Below are positions 27,009 to 35,718 of a DNA stretch of 43,236 nucleotides, one piece after another. The translations under genes were made by a program, and so were the position numbers. A model generated the notes under the pieces. It worked only from the letters and a program-made list of their open reading frames with translations. It had not been told where the DNA came from and made no database searches. Positions within the stretch are counted from its first letter, which is position 1; every line of letters begins with the position of its first letter. Source of the stretch: Actinomycetota bacterium (GTDB taxonomy: Bacteria; Actinomycetota; Acidimicrobiia; Acidimicrobiales; Iamiaceae); NCBI GenBank assembly GCA_016185275.1, contig JACPNX010000004.1:1543-44778 (forward strand). Direction: 5' to 3'.

Positions 27009-27868
27009 CCGCACCGGCGGCGCGGCTGCGCCGCGCCCTCCGGTTCTACGTCGGCAAGTCGCTCGTACTCGACGCCCAGCTGCTGCGCCTCGAGCGACTG
27101 CCTCGCCGCACCCGGGCCCGGTTGCTGGCCACCAAGCTCGGGGCGCTGGCTCAGCTCGCGAGCGGTCGGGAGGCCCGCGTCATCGCCGGGAGCACGTCGT
27201 TCCGTGCCCGATCGGTGCTGGACCTCGGCAGCTTCCAGTCCTGCTTGATCGATGTCCATGACGAGCTGGTGGCGCCCGGGCTCCTCGGTGGCTCCCCGTC
27301 TCCGGTCGTCGTGGATGTGGGGGCAAACGTCGGGCAGTTCACGATCGCCCTCAAGGCGCTCGTCCCCGGGGCTCGGATCATCGCCTTCGAGCCCGATCCA
27401 GACGTGCACGCCGCGCTCGTCCGCAACACGCTCGGCTTGGAGGGCGTCACCACCCACTGCGCCGCGGTGGGGCGCGAGCCGGGACGCTTGCCCCTCTACC
27501 GCCACGACGTGTCGGTCATGTCCACGCTGCGCCCGGCGGCGGTGGAGACCTACGACCTGGCGCGCGCCGTGGAAGTCGACATCGTGCGGCTCGACGACGT
27601 CCTCGCCGGCATCGGTCCGGTCGACTTGCTGAAGATCGACGTCGAGGGTTTCGAGCTCGAGGCACTGCAAGGCGCGTCCCGCTTGTTGCAGCGCACATCG
27701 CTGCTGCTCGTCGAGCTCAGCCTGGCGCGAGATGAAGGGGCGTTGAACCTGGCCGTGCTCGAAGAGGTCCGCAGATCCAACCCGAATGCCCACATCGTGC
27801 GGTTCGGGCGCCCGCTCGGCCCCCCTGATGCGCCGATCTGCCAGGACGTGTTGATCCAGCTCGCCTGA
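27005..27868 (+). CDS. FkbM family methyltransferase
   Basis: This 287-residue protein has an N-terminal basic helical region, then the class I SAM-binding core VVVDVGANVGQFTIALKALVPG, AFEPDPDVHAAL, and the FkbM-specific IVRLDDVLAGIGPVDLLKIDVEGFELEALQGA. FkbM-type enzymes O-methylate sugars or polyketides, and often lie in polysaccharide loci. It should act in the cytosol on a glycan intermediate; the acceptor is not known. The start overlaps the small ORF as ATGA. A palindrome follows 3 nt after the stop. Confidence 0.88.
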   Translation: MTAPAARLRRALRFYVGKSLVLDAQLLRLERLPRRTRARLLATKLGALAQLASGREARVIAGSTSFRARSVLDLGSFQSCLIDVHDELVAPGLLGGSPSPVVVDVGANVGQFTIALKALVPGARIIAFEPDPDVHAALVRNTLGLEGVTTHCAAVGREPGRLPLYRHDVSVMSTLRPAAVETYDLARAVEVDIVRLDDVLAGIGPVDLLKIDVEGFELEALQGASRLLQRTSLLLVELSLARDEGALNLAVLEEVRRSNPNAHIVRFGRPLGPPDAPICQDVLIQLA

Positions 27869-27871
27869 GCA

Positions 27872-27885
27872 TGCGGGCGCCCGCA
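27872..27885 (+). terminator. Palindrome after the FkbM gene
   Basis: TGCGGGCGCCCGCA is a perfect 14-bp palindrome, able to form a 5-bp stem with a 4-nt loop, 3 nt past the FkbM stop. No T tract is present. The following 150 bp hold a -10-like TACTGT (27950-27955) and three GTTCAG copies near 27978-28000, possibly linked to expression of the next gene. Confidence 0.35.
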
Positions 27886-28033
27886 CAGCGTCCCGGGCCC
27901 CACGCGAAGCAGCTCTGCGACGTGTGCAAGAGGCGCGACCGCCGGCCACTACTGTTGGCAACCGAGCACATCAACGCCCGTTCAGGCGTTCAGCGTTCAG
28001 GCCGGCGCCCGAGGAAGAGAGCCCATCCCAACC

Positions 28034-28744
28034 ATGTCCGACGCAGACGACTCCAACGCCGGTGAGAGAGAGACTGGCACCACCGACATGAGAGACGACG
28101 ACTTCGAGTGGGGCCGACGTAACGGTCCTCGAGGTGCCTCCTCGGGTCGGCGCGGTCGCAGCCGGGACACCTTCATCGTGATCGGCGTCGCCCTCGTGCT
28201 GCTGATCGTTGTGGCCGGGATCGTGATCGCGGGCAAGAAGAACAAGGACGACGGAACGGCCAGCGGCAGGACCACCACGACCTCCGCGAGCGGCACCACG
28301 AGCTCTGGGGGCGCCGGGCGCAAGGCTGGCTGCCCCAGCTGGCCGGCGCTGTACCGCGTCCAACCGAGTGCTCTCACCAAGGACGGCGCCGCCCCCGGCG
28401 TCTACGTCTGGAACGATCCGTTCACCGGGTGGCATGTGCGGGTCGTCGGGGGCGAAGGTATGCAGCTCCTCAATGGCACCATGGTTTCCTCAGGCAAAAG
28501 GGTCGATGCCAAGGCCAACCCTGACGGCGCCGCCAAGCTCACACCCAAGGGCAACACCTTGAGCTTCGAGGTCGGCCCCGCGTCGAAGCCGGTCGGCTTC
28601 GACGCGGTCGTGGGTTGTCAGGCCGATCAGATCAGCTTCACGTTCAACAACAACGGCACCGCGCTGCCCGCGAACATGGTCTTCGTCGGCGACGGCAACT
28701 CCGCCGTCAGCAACCCGCTCGTGGTGCAACGAGCTTCCAGCTGA
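28034..28744 (+). CDS. Single-pass membrane protein of unknown function
   Basis: The 236-residue protein has an acidic and then basic cytosolic N-terminus, one transmembrane segment (about 47-67, FIVIGVALVLLIVVAGIVIAG), a Thr/Ser/Gly linker, and an outer domain from about residue 98. That domain contains CPSWPALYRV, YVWNDPFTGWHVRVVGG and VVGCQADQISFTFNNNGT, with two cysteines that could pair. I recognise no family. It precedes the GT2, AftD-like and flippase genes on the same strand (10-nt gap to the GT2), so it may be an accessory factor for glycan export. Start is ATG at 28034; there is a weak GGAAGAG 18 nt upstream. Confidence 0.65.
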   Translation: MSDADDSNAGERETGTTDMRDDDFEWGRRNGPRGASSGRRGRSRDTFIVIGVALVLLIVVAGIVIAGKKNKDDGTASGRTTTTSASGTTSSGGAGRKAGCPSWPALYRVQPSALTKDGAAPGVYVWNDPFTGWHVRVVGGEGMQLLNGTMVSSGKRVDAKANPDGAAKLTPKGNTLSFEVGPASKPVGFDAVVGCQADQISFTFNNNGTALPANMVFVGDGNSAVSNPLVVQRASS

Positions 28745-28754
28745 CGCTGCCCCC

Positions 28755-29606
28755 GTGGACGCTGCCTCCGTGGCCGACAACCCCCTCGTCAGCATCATCG
28801 TTCCCACGAAGGACATCGTCCGCACGATCGAGCGCTGCCTCGTGTCGTGTGCCAACCAGACGTGGCCGACGACGGAGCTCGTCGTAGTCGACAACTTCAG
28901 CACCGACGGCACGTGGGAGATCGCCCAGCGCGTCGCCGATGTGGCCGTCCAAGCCGGCCCCGAGCGCTCCGCCCAGCGCAACCTCGCCGTGGAGCGGGCA
29001 TCCGGCGAGTGGGTCCTATGGATCGACGCCGACATGGAGCTGCCCGCCACGATCGTCGAACGGGCAATGGCGCGGCGTCTCGAGGACGGTGCCGATGCGG
29101 TGTTCATCCCCGAGGTGTCGGTCGGCGACGGCTACTGGACCCGCTGCCGCGCGCTCGAGCGGTCCTGCTGCACCGACGAGATCCTCGTCCAGTCGCCCCG
29201 GCTGATTCGCCGCCGATACCTCATCGACACCGGAGGCTTCCGGACGTCACTGTCGGGCACCGAGGACGCCGAGCTGCGAACGCGGATGATCGCCGACGGC
29301 TGCTCGTTGACCTGGATCCCCGACCTCATCATTCACGACGAAGGCCGCCTGACGTTCAGCGGGATCATGAGGAAGCGGTACTACTACGGCCGCGGCTTCG
29401 CGCGATACGAACGCGACCATCCGGGAGCACTCGGAGGTCAGGCCGGTGCGGCGATCGGCGCGTACCGGCGGAGCTGGCGCCGGCTGGCCGCGCAGCCCTC
29501 CGTGGCGGTGGGGGTTGCGGCGATGCGGGCTGCCGAGCTCGGCGCCTATCTTGTCGGCGCCGCGGCCGGAGCTCGGGAACGGGAGAGCCGGGGATCTCCC
29601 GGATGA
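28755..29606 (+). CDS. Glycosyltransferase family 2
   Basis: A 283-residue GT-A-fold protein with VSIIVPTKDIVRTIERCLVS at the start, LVVVDNFSTDGTWEIA, AQRNLAVERASGEWVLWIDADMELP with the metal-binding DAD (a DxD motif), and GTEDAELRTRMIADGCSLTWIPD with the ED pair used as catalytic base. It is predicted to transfer a sugar to an intermediate on the inner face. The C-terminal GRGFARYERDHPG and hydrophobic end could touch the membrane. GTG at 28755 or GTG at 28770 (giving an MADNPLVS start) are both possible. The next gene starts 4 nt after its stop. Confidence 0.9.
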   Translation: MDAASVADNPLVSIIVPTKDIVRTIERCLVSCANQTWPTTELVVVDNFSTDGTWEIAQRVADVAVQAGPERSAQRNLAVERASGEWVLWIDADMELPATIVERAMARRLEDGADAVFIPEVSVGDGYWTRCRALERSCCTDEILVQSPRLIRRRYLIDTGGFRTSLSGTEDAELRTRMIADGCSLTWIPDLIIHDEGRLTFSGIMRKRYYYGRGFARYERDHPGALGGQAGAAIGAYRRSWRRLAAQPSVAVGVAAMRAAELGAYLVGAAAGARERESRGSPG

Positions 29607-29610
29607 GGCT

Positions 29611-32600
29611 GTGACGGCTGCGCCGACGGCACCCACCGGCGGCTCGATCGTCGGCGCTCCCCCGAGGGGTTACGTGCACCAGGGCAGGAGCTGGTGGCTG
29701 GTCCCGTCACCCGGCGAGCGCCTGGCGATGGCCGGCATGGTCGTGGTCCTCGGCCTCGTCACGTTCGCCAACCAGTGGGGCAAGTTCGCGCCGAACACCA
29801 AGCCCGAGCTCTACCTCGCGCCCGCCGAGCTCTTCGCCCGCTCGCTGTCGGCTTGGACGCCGAACGCCCTCCAGGCTGGTCAGGCCAACTTCAACACTGG
29901 TCTGGCACCGCTCGCCCTCGTCATGGGCCTCCTTCGCGGCATCGGTCTGCCGGCCTGGCTCGTCGTGCGCGTGTTCAGGTTCGGTCTCGGGGTGGTCGCC
30001 CTCACAGGGATGCGCCGGTACTACCACGCCATCACCGGGGGTCGCAGCACACCAGCCGCCCGCGTCGGAGCGGCCGCCTTCTACGTGGCCAACCCAGCCG
30101 CCATCGTGGTGTCGGTCAGCTTGCCGGTCCTGCTTCCCTACGCCGTGCTGCCCTGGCTCCTCCTCCAGCACCTCCGCTCGCTGCAGCGGCCGAGGTCGTG
30201 GTCGAGAGCGGCCATCTTCGCGCTCACCTTCGCCGCCATGAGCGGCATGAACGCCGGGGTTGTCCCCATCTTCCTGCTCAGCGGCACGGTGGCCCAAGCC
30301 GCCGCCCTTCGCCTCATGCGCAGGAGGAGCACGCTCGACGTCGCGCGCTCGTATCTTCGCTGCGGCTTGTTGAGCGGCGCCGTGTCGCTGTACTGGCTGC
30401 TCCCCTCGGTCCTCGCGACGGGAACCGGGGCGAGCATCATCGAGTCCACGGAAGACCCGACGAGCGTGGCCAAGACGACGTCGTACGCCGAGGTCAGCCG
30501 CCTCCTGGGCAACTGGCCCATCTACGGTCGCAGCGGCACTCGGCTCTTCCGTCCCGAGGCGTCCGCCTACATCACCTCCCCGATCGTCGTGATCGCCACG
30601 TTCGCGATCCCAGTGGCGGTGCTCGCTGCGCTGTGGGTTGCTCGCCGACCAGTCCGCGTGATCACGGCGGCGCTGCTGGTCATCGCACTGCCCCTCATGG
30701 TGGGCATGTTCCCGCCCGACGATCCGCCCTTGTTCGGTCGGTTGGTGCGCGGCGCGTTCTCCGTGGTGCCCGGCGCAGCCGCCTTCCGAACCACATCCAA
30801 GGTGGCGCCGCTCGTGGCCCTGGCGTTCGCCCTGGCCCTGGCTGAGGGCGTCGGATGGGCGTCGCTGCGTGTGAGCGGATCGTCGTTGCGCGCCCCGGCA
30901 GGGTTCGCAGCCGCGCTTGTCGTGCTCATCACCAGCTACCCCGCGTTCAGCAACGATCTGTATCCGAGCGCGTGGCGCGTGCCGGGATACTGGATGCAGG
31001 CGGCCGCCTACCTCAACAGGGGCGACCCGGCGGCACGGATCCTCGTGGTCCCCGGGACGGCAGGCGGCAACTACCGCTGGGGGATGCGCAGCCCGGACGA
31101 GATCACCGCCTCGCTGCTCACGCGCGACAACGTCACGCACCTCACCGTGACGGCGACCGCTGACCCGGCCGCCAATCTCATGGCCGGCTGGGATGTGCCT
31201 CTCAACGAGCGAGCGCTCACGCCCGGCGCCATGAGCACCTACGCCCGCACCCTCGGCGCTGACACGATCCTCGTCCGCAACGACACCCGCTACGAGGAGG
31301 CGCGCGGCGCCCGGCCAGCCGACGTGGTTCGCCAGCTCCGAGCCGACCCGGGTCTGCGGGAGAGCCGGGCCTTCGGGCGGCCCGGGGAGTACACGAACCT
31401 GGGCGGCTCCTCGGCGCTCGCGCGCTCGGACGACCAGCGCCTGTCCCCTCTCATGGTGTTCCGCGTGGTGCGACCGACCACCACCGTCCAGGCTCGCTCG
31501 GCGCAGGGCGCCCTCTTGGTCGACGGTGACGGCGCCGCCATCGGTGACCTCACCGAGGCGGGCTTGATGTCCGCCAACCGGCCATTGCGGCTGCTCGGCT
31601 CGATCGATCCGAAGGAGCTCGACAGGCTGGCGCGCGACGGTGTGCAGGTAGTGCTCACCGATCAGAACCGCCGCCGCCGGTGGGACAAGAACAAGCTTGG
31701 TGCCGCGTACTCGCCCGTACTGCGCGCCGATGAGTCCCTTGCCGGACCGGGCCCATCCTTGACGCTCTTCCCGGGCCGGCCGTCGACGCAGACCGTGGCC
31801 GTGCTGCGCCGCGTGCGGCGCATCACGGCCACGCCGAACAGCTTCGGCCTCGTCCCGTGGGGCCGGCCCGAGCTCGCCTTCGATGGCAACCCAGCTACCG
31901 CGTGGTGGACGGGCACTTTGGGCACGGCCCAGGGCAAGCAGATCGCCGTGCAGCTGGACAAACCCCGCCGCATCGAGGACGTCGTGGTCACTGTCGCCCC
32001 TCCTCGCGGGACGGCTCAGATCAGGTCGCTGAAGGTGACCGCGGGCAAGAGCCGGGCGGTGGGCGCGGTTGTCGGAGCCGGGGCGATCAAACTACGACTG
32101 CAGCCGACGACGGCGACCACGGTGACCGTCGAGATCACGCAAACGACGAAGGGACTCAACGAGGTCGGAATCTCCGAGATCGCCATCCCGGGCGCCGAGC
32201 CGGACCTCAGCCTGAGGCTCCCCACCACCTACGCCGATCTGGTCCGGCGCAGCTCGCCGGTCACGCGGCTGAGGTTGGCCACGCTGCCGCTGAACGTGGT
32301 GCTGACTCGGATCCGAAACGACCCGGCCACCGCCGACGACGACGAGGAGGCGACGCTCAACCGGCTGCTGGAGCTGCCCGACCGCCGCCGGGTCACCGTC
32401 GACGGGGTCGTCTCGAGCCTCGCCGACCTGTCGGTGGGCGCCACCGACCCGCGAGGGTGCACGGTCCTGGCGACGGTCGACGGCAGGGATCTGGGATTCC
32501 GCTCCACCGGCTCGGCTGCGAACGGTGGCGTGCGGGTCGTGGCGTGCAACGAGATCGAACTCGCGGCCGGTACGCACCGGCTGCGGTCGGCTGCGGGCGT

Positions 32601-33003
32601 GACGCTGGATGCGCTACGGCTTTCGTCGCCGGGAACGGTCGCGTCCGTCAGCCCGGATCCACCGCGAGCACGGGTCGTAGAGCGGACCTCGACCCGCTTC
32701 GATGTCGCACTTGCCGCAACCCTGACGGACTCGTACCTGAGCATCGGCCAGGCCTTCTCGCCCGGATGGTCGGCTCGCGTGGGCCGCACCTCGCTGGGCC
32801 CGCCGATCATGATCAACGGGTACGCCGTGGGCTGGCGTGTGCCGGCAGGGCCCCCTCGACGCATCACCGTGCTCTACCAGCCGCAGCTCGTCGCTCGGTC
32901 GGCACTACTGGTTTCCGCCTTGACTGCGGCCGCCGTCGGGTTCATCGCTCTCGGCGCTCTGCGTCTGCCTTGGGGCCGCCGGCCTCGACGGCGCGCCCGT
33001 TGA
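29611..33003 (+). CDS. Second AftD-like (DUF3367) membrane protein
   Basis: This 1130-residue protein is a paralogue of the AftD-like protein at 18530-21973. The GT-C half begins near residue 31 with an outer loop (KFAPNTKPELYLAP), and the outer half contains the family marker VLTDQNRRRRWDKN, an F5/8C-like domain (LAFDGNPATAWWTG), further beta domains, and a last helix (ALLVSALTAAAVGFIALGALRL). DUF3367 proteins transfer arabinofuranose or a related lipid-linked sugar; the actual sugar here is unknown. The GTG at 29611 follows the GT2 stop by 4 nt; an in-frame open stretch upstream lies within the GT2 gene. It is linked to the flippase gene by a 4-nt overlap or a 2-nt gap. Confidence 0.8.
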   Translation: MTAAPTAPTGGSIVGAPPRGYVHQGRSWWLVPSPGERLAMAGMVVVLGLVTFANQWGKFAPNTKPELYLAPAELFARSLSAWTPNALQAGQANFNTGLAPLALVMGLLRGIGLPAWLVVRVFRFGLGVVALTGMRRYYHAITGGRSTPAARVGAAAFYVANPAAIVVSVSLPVLLPYAVLPWLLLQHLRSLQRPRSWSRAAIFALTFAAMSGMNAGVVPIFLLSGTVAQAAALRLMRRRSTLDVARSYLRCGLLSGAVSLYWLLPSVLATGTGASIIESTEDPTSVAKTTSYAEVSRLLGNWPIYGRSGTRLFRPEASAYITSPIVVIATFAIPVAVLAALWVARRPVRVITAALLVIALPLMVGMFPPDDPPLFGRLVRGAFSVVPGAAAFRTTSKVAPLVALAFALALAEGVGWASLRVSGSSLRAPAGFAAALVVLITSYPAFSNDLYPSAWRVPGYWMQAAAYLNRGDPAARILVVPGTAGGNYRWGMRSPDEITASLLTRDNVTHLTVTATADPAANLMAGWDVPLNERALTPGAMSTYARTLGADTILVRNDTRYEEARGARPADVVRQLRADPGLRESRAFGRPGEYTNLGGSSALARSDDQRLSPLMVFRVVRPTTTVQARSAQGALLVDGDGAAIGDLTEAGLMSANRPLRLLGSIDPKELDRLARDGVQVVLTDQNRRRRWDKNKLGAAYSPVLRADESLAGPGPSLTLFPGRPSTQTVAVLRRVRRITATPNSFGLVPWGRPELAFDGNPATAWWTGTLGTAQGKQIAVQLDKPRRIEDVVVTVAPPRGTAQIRSLKVTAGKSRAVGAVVGAGAIKLRLQPTTATTVTVEITQTTKGLNEVGISEIAIPGAEPDLSLRLPTTYADLVRRSSPVTRLRLATLPLNVVLTRIRNDPATADDDEEATLNRLLELPDRRRVTVDGVVSSLADLSVGATDPRGCTVLATVDGRDLGFRSTGSAANGGVRVVACNEIELAAGTHRLRSAAGVTLDALRLSSPGTVASVSPDPPRARVVERTSTRFDVALAATLTDSYLSIGQAFSPGWSARVGRTSLGPPIMINGYAVGWRVPAGPPRRITVLYQPQLVARSALLVSALTAAAVGFIALGALRLPWGRRPRRRAR

Positions 33004-33005
33004 AG

Positions 33006-34685
33006 GTGTCGCTCCGGCGCCCGGAGCCGTGGGGGCCTGCGCTGTGGGGCATCTACGGGCTCGCGCTCGCAACGATCGGCGGGGCGTGGGGGCTGTCGGT
33101 CGCGCTGCTGTTCGGGATCCTCGTCGTGCTCGGTTGGACCCCTCGGCGGATCGGCTTCCTCGCGGTGGCCATCGCCGCTGTTGTCCCGGTGGCGGTGGTG
33201 GGTCGCGGCCTGCCCACGGCGGGCACGATCTCAGCCGAGTTCGTCTCGGGCAACTTGTGGGCCAACCGGCTGGCGCTGGCCGCCTTCGCCTTGGCGGCGG
33301 GCGCCGCGGTCCTCGATGCCATCCGTTGGGCGCAGGCACGGCGCGCGGTCGACGATCACGGGGCACGCATCGTCGGGCGGCCGGGGGTGATGGCGAAGCT
33401 CGTGTCGCGAGGCACCGGCTCACACGTGTTCAGAGGCTCGTTGTGGGCAAGCGTCGCCATCGCCGTGCAGAGCACCACCGGTGCTGCCTACTGGTTCCTC
33501 GCCACCAGGGTGGCTTCCAACGGCCAGATCGGGCGCGCCTCGGCGCTGTACTCGTCGCTCCAGTTCGTCAACTACGCCAGCGGTCTGGGCCTGACGGTCA
33601 CGCTCGCCCGCTACGCCCACGAGGACGACGGGCGGAGATTGCTCGGCTGGTTCAGCATCATCACCTCGACGGCGTCGCTCGTCGCCGTCGCCGGCTTCCT
33701 CGGGGTTGTCGATTCCAAAGCCACCGGGCTCGTTCGCCAGACTGCGGCGGGTCAGGCGTACTTCTTCCTGCTGACCGCCGGCGCCTCCATCGGCCTGCTC
33801 GTCGACGTGTGGCTGATGTGGGCCCGCCGCTGGGGCTGGTTGCTGGCCAAGACGTCCATCATCGGCTTCGTCCGGCTGCCGCTGCTGTTCGTGCACGGGG
33901 TCAGCGACCCGGCCCGGTGGCTGTTCGCCGTGATCACCGTGCCGCAGGCGATCATGGGCCTGGCCTTCCTGGTGCTCGTCCGTCCTCTGACTGGTCGATG
34001 GCCGGCGCTCGGACGTGCGCCGTCGCTGCGGCCGGCGCTGCGCTTTGCGGGAGTGAACTGGGTGGGCCTGCTCTCCACCCAGGCGCCTCAGTTCCTCGTG
34101 CCCGTGGTCGTCGCCGTCAAGGTGCGGGCCGAGACCTATGCATACTTCTACCTGGCGTGGACGATGACCTCGGTGGTCTTCCTCATCCCCGGCACCATCG
34201 CGCAGGTGCTGCTGGTAGAGAGCGCCAAGTCGGACACGAGCGAGCAGCGGCGACGCTCCCGGGAGGCCTTCCTGCTCGCCGGGGGCATCGCGCTGGGGGC
34301 CTTCCTCGTGTCGCTGCCAGTGGCCCGCGCCAGCGGCCTGGTGTTCGGCCGGCCCTACCGGCCCATGCGCAACGTCCTGCCTCCACTGATGCTCGGTTGC
34401 ATCCCGTGGGCCGTCGCGGCGATCGCGCTGGCCGAGGCTCGGCTGCGCCACGATCTGCGCTCCATCCTCGGCATCACCCTCGCCACCGGCACGGCGACGG
34501 TGGGGCTCACGTTCCTTCTGGTACCGCGCAGCGGGGTGAGCGGTGCGGTGCAGGCTTGGTTGGTCGGCAACTCGATCGGCGCCGCGGTCGCCCTCTTGCT
34601 GCGGCGACGACGGAGGCCTCCGATGCAGGACGAAGAGCTGGCCATCTTCCCCGCCCACCTGGAGCAGGAGGGCATGATCGGCTGA
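33006..34685 (+). CDS. Wzx/MATE-like polysaccharide flippase
   Basis: The 559-residue polytopic protein has an N-terminal group of two to three helices (ALWGIYGLALATIGGAWGLSVALLFG and following), a basic loop (about 100-130), and about 12 further helices. Weak flippase hallmarks are present: GSLWASVAIAVQSTTGAAYWFLATR, ALRFAGVNWVGLLSTQAPQFLVPVVV, and LIPGTIAQVLLVESAK. Such proteins move lipid-linked repeat units across the membrane. The start is GTG at 33006, or TTG at 33000, which would overlap the previous TGA as TTGA. The extra N-terminal helices are unusual for a Wzx protein. The C-terminus is soluble and charged. Confidence 0.8.
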   Translation: MSLRRPEPWGPALWGIYGLALATIGGAWGLSVALLFGILVVLGWTPRRIGFLAVAIAAVVPVAVVGRGLPTAGTISAEFVSGNLWANRLALAAFALAAGAAVLDAIRWAQARRAVDDHGARIVGRPGVMAKLVSRGTGSHVFRGSLWASVAIAVQSTTGAAYWFLATRVASNGQIGRASALYSSLQFVNYASGLGLTVTLARYAHEDDGRRLLGWFSIITSTASLVAVAGFLGVVDSKATGLVRQTAAGQAYFFLLTAGASIGLLVDVWLMWARRWGWLLAKTSIIGFVRLPLLFVHGVSDPARWLFAVITVPQAIMGLAFLVLVRPLTGRWPALGRAPSLRPALRFAGVNWVGLLSTQAPQFLVPVVVAVKVRAETYAYFYLAWTMTSVVFLIPGTIAQVLLVESAKSDTSEQRRRSREAFLLAGGIALGAFLVSLPVARASGLVFGRPYRPMRNVLPPLMLGCIPWAVAAIALAEARLRHDLRSILGITLATGTATVGLTFLLVPRSGVSGAVQAWLVGNSIGAAVALLLRRRRRPPMQDEELAIFPAHLEQEGMIG

Positions 34686-34709
34686 CCGGGTGCAGCGAGG
34701 TGACGGTAC

Positions 34710-35651
34710 TCAGGCGGTGTGCAGCGGATACCCGTAGCGGCGCAGCATCGGGCCGGTGATGGCCGTGACGAGGCGCTTCTCGCTGGCGGGCATCTCGGCA
34801 CGCCACCGCTCGTCCGACCGCACCTCGACCAACCCGCTCCGGTGGCGATCGGGGTTGCCCCACACGGTGTGCGTCGGGCCGAGCCGGAGCGCCCGGCCCT
34901 CCACGATGTCGGCCGGGTCGGCATCGGACCCGACCAGCCCGGCGATGCTCCCCAGCGCCGCTCCAGGGTCGGCGACGAAGTCCTCGTACCGAAGCTGCAT
35001 CACGCGCTCACCCGCACCGCGGAGCGAGCGGTCGAGGGCCACGTGCGTCGCCAACCACCAGGCCGCGGCATGCCATGTCGAGGCGGGCGCAAGACCCTCA
35101 CCGGCATCGGCGGCAGCCTCGGGCTTTGCTCGGCGCCAGCTGAAGACCATGCCTCGCGGGTCACGCACCAGGTGCACGACCCGGGCCGAAAGGTCGGGCC
35201 GGGCCAGCACCATCGCCGGGCGCAACGGAAACTTCGAGGAGTCGACCACCACGTCGGCGGCCGCGGTCGCGGCGATGGACCGGTACAGCGTGATCAGCAC
35301 ATCGAGGCGGGACGCTTTGGTCGCGAGCGCCCGTTCGCGGATGCGGGCCGGTCCGAACACGCCGAGGTTGCGGGTGAGCCTCTCGTCCTCCCAGCCGGCC
35401 GCCTGAGCCTCCGCGTCCACGCCGTCGAACCCGCCGAAGCCGCGCTCGAACACCTCCGTCCAGAAGGGGCAGGAGCGCAGCGGCGTGCCGCACCCGCACC
35501 GCTGGTCTTCGATGAGACCCTTCTCCCAGACCCAGCTCAGCTCGCCGACCGAGCACCAGCCGTCCCATTGGCCGACTGTTCGCTCCAGCAGCGTGCTGCC
35601 GCTGCGGCCGGAGGTGGCCAGGAACAACACGATCGGCGTCGGGGCTGCCAC
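34710..35651 (-). CDS. Sulfotransferase
   Basis: This 313-residue protein has the 5'-phosphosulfate loop FLATSGRSGSTLLERTV at its N-terminus, and RVVHLVRDPRGMVFSWRRAK as the 3'-phosphate-binding block, so it should transfer sulfate from PAPS. GERVMQLRYEDFVADPGAAL and NPDRHRSG fit the later sulfotransferase core. Four cysteines in CGCGTPLRSCPFW may form a local site. I chose GTG at 35651: a TACCGT box ends 6 nt upstream and the start falls on the fold. A GTG at 35696 would add 15 residues. It is the second sulfotransferase in the window, divergent from a methyltransferase and next to the flippase gene. Confidence 0.88.
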   Translation of the reverse strand: MAAPTPIVLFLATSGRSGSTLLERTVGQWDGWCSVGELSWVWEKGLIEDQRCGCGTPLRSCPFWTEVFERGFGGFDGVDAEAQAAGWEDERLTRNLGVFGPARIRERALATKASRLDVLITLYRSIAATAAADVVVDSSKFPLRPAMVLARPDLSARVVHLVRDPRGMVFSWRRAKPEAAADAGEGLAPASTWHAAAWWLATHVALDRSLRGAGERVMQLRYEDFVADPGAALGSIAGLVGSDADPADIVEGRALRLGPTHTVWGNPDRHRSGLVEVRSDERWRAEMPASEKRLVTAITGPMLRRYGYPLHTA

Positions 35652-35657
35652 GGAGGC

Positions 35658-35663
35658 ACGGTA
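35658..35663 (-). promoter_or_regulatory. Leaderless-type -10 of the sulfotransferase gene
   Basis: TACCGT on the minus strand (35663-35658), preceded by TGG as in an extended -10, ends 6 nt before the GTG at 35651. Confidence 0.45.
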
Positions 35664-35706
35664 CCAACCCGCCCTCACCGATCCGAGTTGGGGCACTCAC
35701 GCTGCG

Positions 35707-35712
35707 TAGGGT
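35707..35712 (+). promoter_or_regulatory. Leaderless-type -10 of the methyltransferase gene
   Basis: TAGGGT (35707-35712) ends 6 nt before the GTG at 35719. No Shine-Dalgarno sequence lies between. With the sulfotransferase -10 at 35658-35663 it gives a divergent promoter pair within 67 bp. Confidence 0.45.
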
Positions 35713-35718
35713 TCCGGC

